Source: JBNJDJ01 sp051744845
GTDB lineage: Bacteria > Bacillota > Clostridia > Peptostreptococcales > Acidaminobacteraceae
Length of the DNA stretch: 23,343 nucleotides
Assembly: GCA_051744845.1 (NCBI GenBank)
Contig: JBNJDJ010000026.1
Location: 1-23,343 of the forward strand
Direction: 5' to 3'
In this document: positions 15,798 through 23,143 of the stretch, one piece after another
Position numbering within the stretch: position 1 is the first letter of the stretch
How the letters are laid out: every line of letters starts with the position of its first letter
Notes under the pieces: generated by a model
Databases searched by the model: none
The model's input: the letters and a program-made list of their open reading frames with translations, nothing else
What the model was told of the DNA's origin: nothing
Position numbers and translations under genes: made by a program

Positions 15798-17672
15798 ATG
15801 AAAGATAAAAAGTATGATGTAATTGTTGTAGGTGCTGGACATGCAGGTTGTGAGGCAGCTTTAGCATCAGCTAGAATGGGTTCTAAAACACTTTTAATAA
15901 CAATTAATTTATCTTCTGTGGCTATGATGCCTTGTTCTCCTTCAATTGGAGGAACTGCAAAAGGACATTTAGTTAGAGAAATTGATGCATTAGGTGGAGA
16001 AATGGGTAAAAATATTGATAAAACTTTTATTCAAACTAAAATGTTGAATACAAGAAAAGGTCCGGCTGTTCATTCTTTAAGAGCTCAAGCAGATAAAAAT
16101 CAATATCATGTTGAAATGAAAAAAGTTTTAGAAAATACAGAAAATTTATATTTAAAACAAGCTGAAGCAACTGATTTAATTATTGAAAATGGAGAAGTTA
16201 TTGGGATTAAAGATATATTAAATAGATCTTTTTTAGCTAAATCTGTTATATTAGCAACTGGAACTTATTTAGGTGGAAAGACATTTATTGGGAAACAATC
16301 ATTTGAAAGTGGACCTGATGGATTAAAAGGATCTTATGAGCTTTCAAATGACTTAGCTCAAAAAGGTATAAATCTTAGAAGATTTAAAACTGGAACTCCT
16401 GCTAGAATTAATAAGAGATCGTTAAATTTTGATGATATGATAATTCAAAAAGGCGATGAGGATATAGTACCATTTTCATTTTTAAATGATTCTTTATCAA
16501 AGGATCAAGATCCTTGTTGGCTTACTTATACAAATGAAAAAACACACAATATAATTTTATCAAATATGAATGAAACAGGTTTATTTGGTGGGGATATTGA
16601 AGGCGTTGGACCAAGGTATTGTCCATCTATTGAGTCTAAGATAGATAGATTTTCTGATAAAGAAAGGCATCAGTTGTTTATAGAACCTGAAGGTAGATAT
16701 ACTAATGAAATGTATGTACAAGGCATGTCTACATCATTACCTGTACACTTACAAGAAAAATTTATGAAAAGTATAAAAGGATTAGAAAAAGTAGAAATAA
16801 TGCGTCCAGCATATGCTATAGAATATGATTGTATTGATCCTACTGAGTTAAAAGATACTTTAGAATATAAAGAAATAAATAATTTATATTTAGCAGGTCA
16901 AATTAATGGATCTTCAGGCTATGAAGAAGCAGCAGCTCAAGGTTTGATAGCTGGAATTAATGCTCACTTAAAGATAAATGATAAAGAAAAATTTGTATTA
17001 GATAGATCAGAAGCATATATAGGGGTTTTAATAGATGACTTAATTTTAAAAGGGACTAATGAACCTTATAGAATGATGAGTTCAAGGTGTGAATATCGAT
17101 TATTGTTAAGACAAGATAATGCAGATTTTAGATTAACTGAAAAATCTTATAAAATTGGATTGGCTAGTCAAGAGCGTTATGACAAAATGAAAGATAGAAA
17201 AGAAAGATATGAAAATGAGTTAAAACGTTTAAAAAATACCCACATTCAAAAGTCTGAGGCTAATAAAACTTTAGAAAATATTGGGAGTTCAACTCTAAAT
17301 GCATCTAAATCATTATATGATTTATTAAAAAGACCAGAATTAAATTATGAGAATTTAGAGCCAATTGATAAAGATAGACCATTATTAGATAGCGATATTA
17401 TAACTCAATGTGAAAATCATATAAAATATGAAGGTTATATAAAAAAACAACTTGATCAAGTTGAAAAGTTTAAAAAAAGGGAAAGTAAATTAATACCTAA
17501 GGATATAAATTATTCAAAAGTAGAAAGTTTAAGAAACGAAGCAAGGGAAAAATTGAATAAGATAAGACCTAATTCTATTGGACAAGCAAGTAGAATTTCT
17601 GGTGTTAATCCAGCAGATATAAATGTTTTATTTGTTTATTTAGAGAAAATAAAAAGAGAAAGTGGTGAGTAA
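15798..17672 (+). CDS. mnmG: tRNA uridine-5-carboxymethylaminomethyl modification enzyme MnmG (GidA)
   Basis: FAD-dependent partner of MnmE in U34 modification. 624 residues, the normal length for long-form MnmG. The Rossmann FAD motif VVGAGHAGCEAALA (about 10-23) begins the protein. Further family blocks are CSPSIGGTAKGHLVREIDALGG, GTPARI and GPRYCPSIE, the last containing a conserved cysteine. The C-terminal helical region (GQASRISGVNPADINVL) that binds MnmE is complete. A strong AGGAGG precedes the ATG. rsmG starts 3 bases after its stop. Confidence 0.97.
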   Translation: MKDKKYDVIVVGAGHAGCEAALASARMGSKTLLITINLSSVAMMPCSPSIGGTAKGHLVREIDALGGEMGKNIDKTFIQTKMLNTRKGPAVHSLRAQADKNQYHVEMKKVLENTENLYLKQAEATDLIIENGEVIGIKDILNRSFLAKSVILATGTYLGGKTFIGKQSFESGPDGLKGSYELSNDLAQKGINLRRFKTGTPARINKRSLNFDDMIIQKGDEDIVPFSFLNDSLSKDQDPCWLTYTNEKTHNIILSNMNETGLFGGDIEGVGPRYCPSIESKIDRFSDKERHQLFIEPEGRYTNEMYVQGMSTSLPVHLQEKFMKSIKGLEKVEIMRPAYAIEYDCIDPTELKDTLEYKEINNLYLAGQINGSSGYEEAAAQGLIAGINAHLKINDKEKFVLDRSEAYIGVLIDDLILKGTNEPYRMMSSRCEYRLLLRQDNADFRLTEKSYKIGLASQERYDKMKDRKERYENELKRLKNTHIQKSEANKTLENIGSSTLNASKSLYDLLKRPELNYENLEPIDKDRPLLDSDIITQCENHIKYEGYIKKQLDQVEKFKKRESKLIPKDINYSKVESLRNEAREKLNKIRPNSIGQASRISGVNPADINVLFVYLEKIKRESGE

Positions 17673-17675
17673 TTT

Positions 17676-18404
17676 ATGGATTGTAAAAATGAATTTATTG
17701 AAAAACTAAATTACTTAGATATTAAATTAGATGAGAATCAAATTAATCAATTTGATACATTTATGAATGATATGCTTAAATGGAACAAAAAAGTAAGACT
17801 TACATCTATTACCGAAGAAAAAAATATTATTGATAAACATTTTGTAGATTCTCTTTCTGTTTTAATTACTGATATTTTTGAAAAAAATGCTAAAATTTTA
17901 GATATTGGAACAGGTGGTGGTTTTCCTGGTATCCCTTTAAAAATTTATGATAGATCTTTTGATTTAACAATGATTGATTCGAGATTAAAAAAAATTGAGT
18001 ATGTAAATCATTTAATTAATAAATACAATTTTAAAAATACTGAAGCTTTTCATAAAAGAGCAGAAAATTTAGCTAATGAGAAAAAATATAGAGAAAAATA
18101 TGATATTGTAGTATCTAGAGCAGTTGCAAATATGGCAACGTTATCTGAATATTGCTTACCATTTGTAAAATTAAATGGTTTTTTTGTTGCTATGAAAGGT
18201 CCAAAAGATGAGAAGGAAATTAATAATTCAAAATATGCAATAAAAAAATTAGGAGGGAAAATTCAAAAAGTTATTGAATTAAAACTTCCAAAAACTGATA
18301 TGGAAAGATCTTTAATTATTATTAAAAAGATTAAAAATACTCCTTCTAAATATCCAAGAAGACCAGGAAGACCTAAAAATAAACCTTTAGTAGGTGATAA
18401 TTAA
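17676..18404 (+). CDS. rsmG: 16S rRNA (guanine-527-N7)-methyltransferase RsmG (GidB)
   Basis: SAM-dependent methyltransferase that makes m7G at position 527 (E. coli numbering) of 16S rRNA; loss in other bacteria gives low-level streptomycin resistance. 242 residues. Motif I is ILDIGTGGGFPGIPL (74-88), preceded by DKHFVDSL; VVSRAVANM and the basic C-terminal tail TPSKYPRRPGRP are typical of the family. The start follows a GTGGTGAG SD inside the end of mnmG. Its stop codon directly abuts the noc ATG, so the two are surely cotranscribed and probably translationally coupled. Confidence 0.96.
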   Translation: MDCKNEFIEKLNYLDIKLDENQINQFDTFMNDMLKWNKKVRLTSITEEKNIIDKHFVDSLSVLITDIFEKNAKILDIGTGGGFPGIPLKIYDRSFDLTMIDSRLKKIEYVNHLINKYNFKNTEAFHKRAENLANEKKYREKYDIVVSRAVANMATLSEYCLPFVKLNGFFVAMKGPKDEKEINNSKYAIKKLGGKIQKVIELKLPKTDMERSLIIIKKIKNTPSKYPRRPGRPKNKPLVGDN

Positions 18405-19181
18405 ATGGAAAAAATTAATGATGTTGTATTTTTAGATGTTAAAAAAATTGTAAAAAATCCTAATCAGCCTAGAAAAAATTTTAATAAAGAAAATTTGGAG
18501 GAGTTAGCTGAATCTATAAAAAGTGTAGGAGTAATTCAACCTATTAGTGTAAGAAAAATTAATAATAAATACGAGTTAATTGCTGGAGAAAGACGTTTAA
18601 GAGCAACTAAATATGCTGGGATAAAAAAAATACCATCTGTTGTAATTGAAGTAAGTAATAATCAATCAGCAGTTTTAGCTTTAGTTGAAAATATTCAAAG
18701 AAAAGATTTAAATTTTATTGAAAAAGCAATGGCTTACAAAACTTTAGTTCGAGAGCATAATATATCTCAAAAAGAAATTGCTAAAAGAGTAGGAAAATCA
18801 CAATCTACTATTTCTAATAAATTAAGAATTTTAAGTCATGATAGTGATATATTAAAACTGATAAAAGAAAACAATCTTACTGAAAGACATGCTAGAGCAC
18901 TTTTAAAAATTAAGGATAAAGATTTAAAAATTAAAGTGCTTAATAAAATTATAAAAAATGAGTTAACTGTAAAGCAAACTGATAAATTAATAAAAAATAT
19001 TTTAGAAGATAAAAAGAAAAGTACACTGAAGAAAAATACTACTTATAAAATGAGCAATACAATATATGTAAATACTGTAAAAAAAGCTTACGATGAAATT
19101 GTTGAAACGGGTATTGAAGCTGATTTTGATAAAAAAGAATTTGATGATCACATTGAATTAAAAATAAAAATTTTTAAATAG
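18405..19181 (+). CDS. noc: Nucleoid occlusion protein Noc (ParB paralogue)
   Basis: ParB-family CTPase clamp protein of 258 residues. N-terminal CTP-binding domain: NPNQPRKNF (18-26), VGVIQPISVR and GERRLRA (61-67). Helix-turn-helix: ISQKEIAKRVGKSQSTISNK (120-139). A C-terminal dimer domain ends FDDHIELKIKIFK, matching the Bacillus Noc ending EEYIQLTIRI. At the four positions reported to switch ParB to Noc specificity it has Gln133, Lys139, Ser144 and Arg161, three of them Noc-type (the fourth is Lys in Bacillus). It lacks the N-terminal amphipathic membrane-targeting helix of Bacillus Noc, and none can be hidden upstream because the rsmG stop is the codon before the ATG. It is last in the mnmE operon; a terminator follows. 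Confidence 0.88.
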   Translation: MEKINDVVFLDVKKIVKNPNQPRKNFNKENLEELAESIKSVGVIQPISVRKINNKYELIAGERRLRATKYAGIKKIPSVVIEVSNNQSAVLALVENIQRKDLNFIEKAMAYKTLVREHNISQKEIAKRVGKSQSTISNKLRILSHDSDILKLIKENNLTERHARALLKIKDKDLKIKVLNKIIKNELTVKQTDKLIKNILEDKKKSTLKKNTTYKMSNTIYVNTVKKAYDEIVETGIEADFDKKEFDDHIELKIKIFK

Positions 19182-19183
19182 GC

Positions 19184-19214
19184 AAAAACTCATAATTTTA
19201 ATTATGAGTTTTTT
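19184..19214 (+). terminator. Intrinsic terminator after noc
   Basis: Stem AACTCATAAT / ATTATGAGTT with a four-base loop (19197-19200) and a T-run to 19214, three bases after the noc stop. It ends the mnmE-mnmG-rsmG-noc transcript. Confidence 0.9.
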
Positions 19215-19293
19215 AATATATTCAAGTTTAATTATTGAATTTTTTGAAAATTTAGACTATATATTTTTTCTTTTTTTAACTTGATAATTGTGT

Positions 19294-19319
19294 TACAATA
19301 CCCCCTATAGGAGGGGTTA
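19294..19319 (+). promoter_or_regulatory. -10 element plus G/C-tract palindrome at the start site of the FeS gene
   Basis: A TACAAT -10 (19294-19299; only a T-rich -35 at 17 bases) is followed at once by a near-palindrome. ACCCC (19300-19304) and GGGGT (19313-19317) flank the perfect core CCTATAGG (19304-19311). The palindrome covers the predicted transcription start and the SD AGGAGGGG, so it could be a repressor operator, an SD-masking hairpin, or both. A C5/G4 tract is striking in DNA this AT-rich. TACCCC...GGGGT half-sites resemble those of CsoR-family repressors; that link is speculative. Confidence 0.45.
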
Positions 19320-19321
19320 AA

Positions 19322-19840
19322 ATGAAAAAATTAAAAAATATAGAAAGTAGAATGAATTGGTCTTGGATAATTATAGTAATGTTTTTTATGTTATCTTTTG
19401 TAGATACTAGATTTGGAATATTAGGATTTTTATGTATGCTTGCACCTATTATACATGCTATTAAAGGTGATGGTAAAGTACATTGTGTAAAATATTGTCC
19501 TAGGGGTTCTTTTTTAGGAAAGTTCTTTAACAAAATAAATTTAGGATTAGAAATGCCTAAATGGATGAAGAGTAAGAAATTTAAAAATAGTTTATTACTT
19601 TTAATGATTGGATTACTATCATTTTCAATATATCATTCAAATGGGAATTTTAATAAACTTTCATTTGCTTTATTTAGATTTATGGGAATGTCTTTTATAG
19701 TTGGAATTTTAATGGGAATATTATTTAAATCTAGAAGTTGGTGCATTATTTGTCCTATGGGACAGGCTACTAGTAAGATCCAAAAAATTCAAGTTAACTT
19801 AGAAGAACGAAAACAGCAACCAGAATTTTTAGATAATTAG
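19322..19840 (+). CDS. Membrane-bound 4Fe-4S protein with two CxxC/CxxxC-P motifs (NapH-like fragment family)
   Basis: A 172-residue integral membrane protein of unknown exact function. Hydrophobic segments lie at about 14-46 (probably two passes), 89-104 and 117-135. Two cysteine motifs, CVKYCPRG (Cys55, Cys59) and CIICPMGQ (Cys141, Cys144), resemble the motif pair of NapH/YccM/CcoG-type membrane proteins, but the soluble ferredoxin domain of those proteins is missing. It may pass electrons at the membrane or assist FeS-dependent maturation; this is inference. It has its own promoter-like region, a strong AGGAGGGG SD and a terminator, so it is a one-gene unit inserted between noc and parA. 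The likely operator palindrome suggests specific regulation. Confidence 0.65.
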   Translation: MKKLKNIESRMNWSWIIIVMFFMLSFVDTRFGILGFLCMLAPIIHAIKGDGKVHCVKYCPRGSFLGKFFNKINLGLEMPKWMKSKKFKNSLLLLMIGLLSFSIYHSNGNFNKLSFALFRFMGMSFIVGILMGILFKSRSWCIICPMGQATSKIQKIQVNLEERKQQPEFLDN

Positions 19841-19880
19841 AAGACTATTGACAAAAAAGACTTGTTAATAGTCTTTTTTT
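19841..19880 (+). terminator. Intrinsic terminator after the FeS gene
   Basis: A 13-bp stem, AGACTATTGACAA (19842-19854) with TTGTTAATAGTCT (19862-19874, one G-U pair), followed by a T-run to 19880. It begins directly after the stop codon. Confidence 0.9.
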
Positions 19881-19891
19881 ATTTAAATAAC

Positions 19892-19920
19892 TTAAAAAAA
19901 TTGGAAAATAGGTGTATAAT
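19892..19920 (+). promoter_or_regulatory. Candidate parA-parB promoter
   Basis: Perfect TATAAT (19915-19920) with a weak TTAAAA (19892-19897) at 17 bases, between the upstream terminator and the parA SD (AAAGGAG, 19936-19942). Its position makes it the natural promoter for parAB. Confidence 0.5.
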
Positions 19921-19947
19921 ATATAAAAAGGAATCAAAGGAGTATAT

Positions 19948-20709
19948 ATGGCTAAAATTTTAAGTGTTTTTAATCAAAAAGGTGGTGTTGGAAAGACAAC
20001 TACTGTAATTAATTTATCGAGTTACTTAAATCATTTTGATAAAAAAGTATTAATAGTTGATATGGACCCACAAGGTAATGCTACTAGTGGCATAGGTATT
20101 GAAGATAAGAATAATTTAGATCATACTATTTATGAAGCATTAGTTGATAATACTGAAGTTGATAATTGTATTATTGAAACTGAATATGAAAATTTATATA
20201 TTTTACCATCCAATATAAATTTAGCTGGAGCTGAGGTTGAAATTTCTCGAATGATTAATAGAGATTACTTATTAAAAGATATTTTAGATCTAGTTAAAAG
20301 TAGTTTTGATTATATTTTAATTGATTGTCCACCTGCACTAAGTGTTTTAACTATTAATGCTTTAGCAGCGTCTGATGGAGTTATTATACCTATACAAACT
20401 GAGTATTATGCTCTTGAAGGTGTTAGTGAATTAATAAATACTTGTAAGTTAGTTCAAAAAAGAATAAATACTGATTTAGTTATTGATGGTGTATTAATTA
20501 CTATGAAGGATAAAAGAACTAATTTATCGTCTGAAGTTGAGGAAAATGTAAGAGAATATTTTAAGGATAAAGTTTATGATACTGTTATTCCTAGAAATAT
20601 TCGATTAGCTGAAGCACCTTCTTTTGGAGTTCCTATTTTAGATCATAGTCCTAATTCTAAAGGTGCGAAAGCTTATTTAAGTTTAGCTAAAGAAGTATTA
20701 GGAGGATAA
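19948..20709 (+). CDS. parA: Chromosome-partitioning ATPase ParA (Soj)
   Basis: Deviant-Walker ATPase that dimerises on ATP, binds nucleoid DNA and is released by ParB; in Bacillus it also controls DnaA. 253 residues, the chromosomal short form without an N-terminal HTH. Walker A' is NQKGGVGKTTT (about 9-19), with the signature Lys; Walker A'-adjacent VDMDPQGNATSG and Walker B-like YILIDCPPALS follow. The ATG is preceded by AAAGGAG. The stop lies 2 bases before parB, whose SD (AGGAGG) is inside the parA end, so the two form a coupled operon. Confidence 0.97.
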   Translation: MAKILSVFNQKGGVGKTTTVINLSSYLNHFDKKVLIVDMDPQGNATSGIGIEDKNNLDHTIYEALVDNTEVDNCIIETEYENLYILPSNINLAGAEVEISRMINRDYLLKDILDLVKSSFDYILIDCPPALSVLTINALAASDGVIIPIQTEYYALEGVSELINTCKLVQKRINTDLVIDGVLITMKDKRTNLSSEVEENVREYFKDKVYDTVIPRNIRLAEAPSFGVPILDHSPNSKGAKAYLSLAKEVLGG

Positions 20710-20711
20710 TT

Positions 20712-21551
20712 ATGGGAAATAATTTAGGTAAAGGTTTAGGTGCTTTGATATCACAAGATGATGATTCTAACGAAAAATTAAAAACAATAAAAATTGAATA
20801 TATTAAACCTAATAAAGATCAACCTAGAAAAGAAATTGATGATACTAAGTTAGATGAGTTAATGAAGTCTATAAAAGCTCATGGTATAATTCAACCTATT
20901 ATTGTAAGAAAAGCAAGTCAAGGATATGAAATAGTAGCAGGTGAAAGAAGATGGAAAGCTGCTATGAATTTAGGGCTTAAAGAAGTGCCTGCAATTGTAA
21001 AAGAAATAAGTAAAGCTGATATGTCAAAAATGGCAATAGTAGAAAATATTCAAAGAGAAGATTTAAATAGTATAGATGAGGCTTTTGCTTATAAGGATTT
21101 AATTGATGAATATTCATTGACTCAATCTGAAGTTTCTGAAATTGTAGGTAAAAGTAGATCTTATATTACTAATTTATTAAGGTTATTAAAATTAAATTCT
21201 AAGGTTATTGAAGCTATAAAAGATGACTTAATTAGTTCTGGACATGGAAAAGCGTTATTATCTTTAAATGACGAAAATAAACAAATAGAAGTGTTAAATA
21301 AGATAGTTAATAATTCTTATTCAGTAAGAAAAACTGAAAGATATATAAAAAAGTTAAAGTCTACTAATAATAAAAATAAAAAATCAAGAAAAAAAAGTCG
21401 TAAACCTAAAGAAATAGTTTTTTATGAAAATGATTTAGAACAAAAATTTAATACAAAAGTTAATATAAATCATAAGAAAAATAATAAAGGCAAAATTGAA
21501 ATTGAATATTATAATTTAGAAGATTTAAATAGACTTTTAGAAATACTTTAA
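20712..21551 (+). CDS. parB: Chromosome-partitioning protein ParB (Spo0J)
   Basis: CTP-dependent sliding clamp that loads at parS, spreads, and recruits SMC to the origin. 279 residues. The N-terminal LGKGLGALI (5-13) is the ParA-stimulating peptide. The CTP-binding GERRWKA is at 77-83. The HTH LTQSEVSEIVGKSRSYITN (136-154) carries Arg149 and Gly177 at two positions that distinguish ParB from Noc. A basic linker precedes the C-terminal dimer domain (KIEIEYYNLEDLNRLLEIL). A perfect parS begins at the base after its stop codon, and two more lie within 1 kb. Confidence 0.97.
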   Translation: MGNNLGKGLGALISQDDDSNEKLKTIKIEYIKPNKDQPRKEIDDTKLDELMKSIKAHGIIQPIIVRKASQGYEIVAGERRWKAAMNLGLKEVPAIVKEISKADMSKMAIVENIQREDLNSIDEAFAYKDLIDEYSLTQSEVSEIVGKSRSYITNLLRLLKLNSKVIEAIKDDLISSGHGKALLSLNDENKQIEVLNKIVNNSYSVRKTERYIKKLKSTNNKNKKSRKKSRKPKEIVFYENDLEQKFNTKVNINHKKNNKGKIEIEYYNLEDLNRLLEIL

Positions 21552-21567
21552 TGTTTCACGTGAAACA
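21552..21567. promoter_or_regulatory. parS site 1
   Basis: Exact match to the 16-bp bacterial consensus TGTTTCACGTGAAACA, starting immediately after the parB stop codon. ParB loading site. Confidence 0.97.
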
Positions 21568-21590
21568 TATATCTGTTATTTATTGGATAA

Positions 21591-21606
21591 TGTTTCACGT
21601 GAAACA
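21591..21606. promoter_or_regulatory. parS site 2
   Basis: Second exact TGTTTCACGTGAAACA, 39 bases from the first (start to start). The close pair may act as one strong loading site; the palindromes may also help end the parB transcript, the second being followed by a short T-run. Confidence 0.97.
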
Positions 21607-22880
21607 TTTTTATTTAATAAGGAGTTTTTAAGTATTTGTAAAAAAGAGAGTTATTAAAAAAAGTTTAGTATAAAGAAGTTAAAGAAATAATTTGTTCTAA
21701 ATTGGAAAATGATTGCTTAGAATATAAATAGTTTTATTGCGGAAAATAAATATAAGAAGAATTTATTTGTTAATATTGATTATATAGTGGTTATGGAAAA
21801 ATAGAATAAAAAAAGTAAAAGATTTTAAAATATAAATTATACGTTATATAAAATTCAAGGAAATTTTGGCAAAAATTAGCATTGAATATGATAAAAAATT
21901 CAATAAGTAAAACAAAAATAGTAGATAAGGATGTAGAAAATCTTTTAAAAAATCAAACGGATTATAAAATAAGAATAGAAAAAAATAACTGTATTTAAAT
22001 TTGTAAATAAAGTAGCAATATATATATAAAGAATTTAAAATAATCAGAGATTATGATATATATAAGTAGAATTAAGAAAAAACAGATAACCGGCGAATTT
22101 GTAAAATGAAAATATATAAATATGATTCTCTAAAATGTTAAAAGAGAAAAAAATATTAAAATGAAAAGAAAAAGTAAAAATAACAAGTTATATTATTAAA
22201 ATATTTGAATATTTTGTATGAGTGAAGTAGAGATTATAAAAAAATAATTAATACAGAAGAAAAATGTATAATAGAAGAATCAATACTAGCAGAGATAGCT
22301 CATCAATAGATTATAAAGATAAAAAAGATAAAAGATATCTACCATATTATGATACTATATTTTGATGGAATAATGATATCTATAGAATATATAAGTTTCC
22401 ATGATAAATTATACACATAGGATAAATGCATTATATAGATTGACTGAAATAAAAAATGTATTTTTGATTTGAAAAGTTATGAATATGTTTCACGTGAAAC
22501 ATAAATATTTTTAAAAAATGAGTTTATAGTTGTTTTGGAAAAAGAAGTATTGCATTGGAATAATAGAATATTTATTTTAATCTAGTATAATTATATTTTT
22601 GAGAAATATAATAATGCTTGAATCTTATCAACAAATAAAAATTTCAGATAGATTTTCTTTTCAAGCCTTCGTATGATTTGTAGTTGTATATTATTAGATT
22701 AATATAAATATAGTTGGGTAATGATTTTGCGCTTAAAATAACTTAGATCCCTTTTATACATTAGAGATAGTCAAGATATCCGTAGTAATCTCTTTTTTTA
22801 AATAATTTATCAAAATAATAATATAATACTAAAATGGATATTTTAATATGAAATGTATTTTTCACATTAAGATATCCATT
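21607..22880. other. Gene-free stretch with signs of a decayed plus-strand gene
   Basis: No credible gene is visible on either strand. From 21619 to about 22560 the plus strand is rich in A and has more G than C, like the coding strands of neighbouring genes. A good SD (AAGGAG, 21619-21624) is followed by no start codon, and every frame is broken by stops (longest piece I read: 36 codons from the ATG at 21889). This fits a gene lost by frameshifts and stops; I could not recognise its family. From about 22600 the bias fades. A weak hairpin with T-run lies at 22763-22799 and a strong one at 22832-22885. Confidence 0.45.
22486..22501. promoter_or_regulatory. parS site 3
   Basis: Third exact TGTTTCACGTGAAACA, 895 bases from site 2, inside the gene-free stretch. 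Its perfect conservation within decayed sequence supports continuing selection. Confidence 0.97.
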
Positions 22881-22885
22881 TTTTT
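22832..22885 (+). terminator. Strong orphan hairpin with T-run
   Basis: Two 22-base arms (22832-22853 and 22860-22881) pair at 21 of 22 positions, counting one G-U, around a six-base loop, and run into seven T (22879-22885). It is a convincing plus-strand intrinsic terminator, yet the nearest intact plus-strand gene (parB) ends 1.3 kb upstream. It probably belonged to the decayed gene or to an unrecognised transcript. Confidence 0.7.
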
Positions 22886-23143
22886 ATGTATTGGAGTATT
22901 TAATTTGAAACTTTTTAACTGTATCTGCTGTTTATAGTATGTAATTTTGTAATTAGGATCAAAACTTTATATATCCGCTTGTCGCTTAACAAGGCGTAAA
23001 TTATTGATGATAAAAATACACTTTAAATTTTCATTTTGTTAATGATATTACACATGTGCTCAACACAAAACATGAGTTCACAATACAAGATTCTAAGCTG
23101 ATTTCTCCTTAATGCTAAGCTTCTATGAAGATTTATTTATATA
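22886..23143. other. Non-coding spacer before the IS605-type end
   Basis: AT-rich and gene-free on both strands. The only structure noted is a short imperfect hairpin around CTTGT-CGCTTA-ACAAG (about 22978-22993). I see no promoter or coding start worth calling. Confidence 0.4.

Noticed and set aside
14976..15842. Two minus-strand open frames opposite mnmE and the mnmG start
   Set aside because: Antisense shadows of conserved coding sequence, without start signals.
19276..19533. Minus-strand open frame opposite the FeS gene
   Set aside because: Overlaps the clear promoter, SD and membrane protein on the other strand; no family resemblance.
22161..22199. Tiny frame starting MKRKSKNN considered as a displaced rpmH
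   Set aside because: Only 12 codons long and lacks the conserved NRKR...GFRARM part of L34; it is chance sequence in the gene-free stretch.
21552..22501. The three identical 16-base palindromes considered as a repeat array or CRISPR
   Set aside because: They match the parS consensus exactly, lie next to parB and have irregular spacing; no CRISPR-like array was seen anywhere in the window.
22616..22666. Inverted GCTTGAA...TTCAAGC pair considered as a small mobile element
   Set aside because: Seven-base arms 37 bases apart in AT-rich DNA are expected by chance; no flanking duplication seen.
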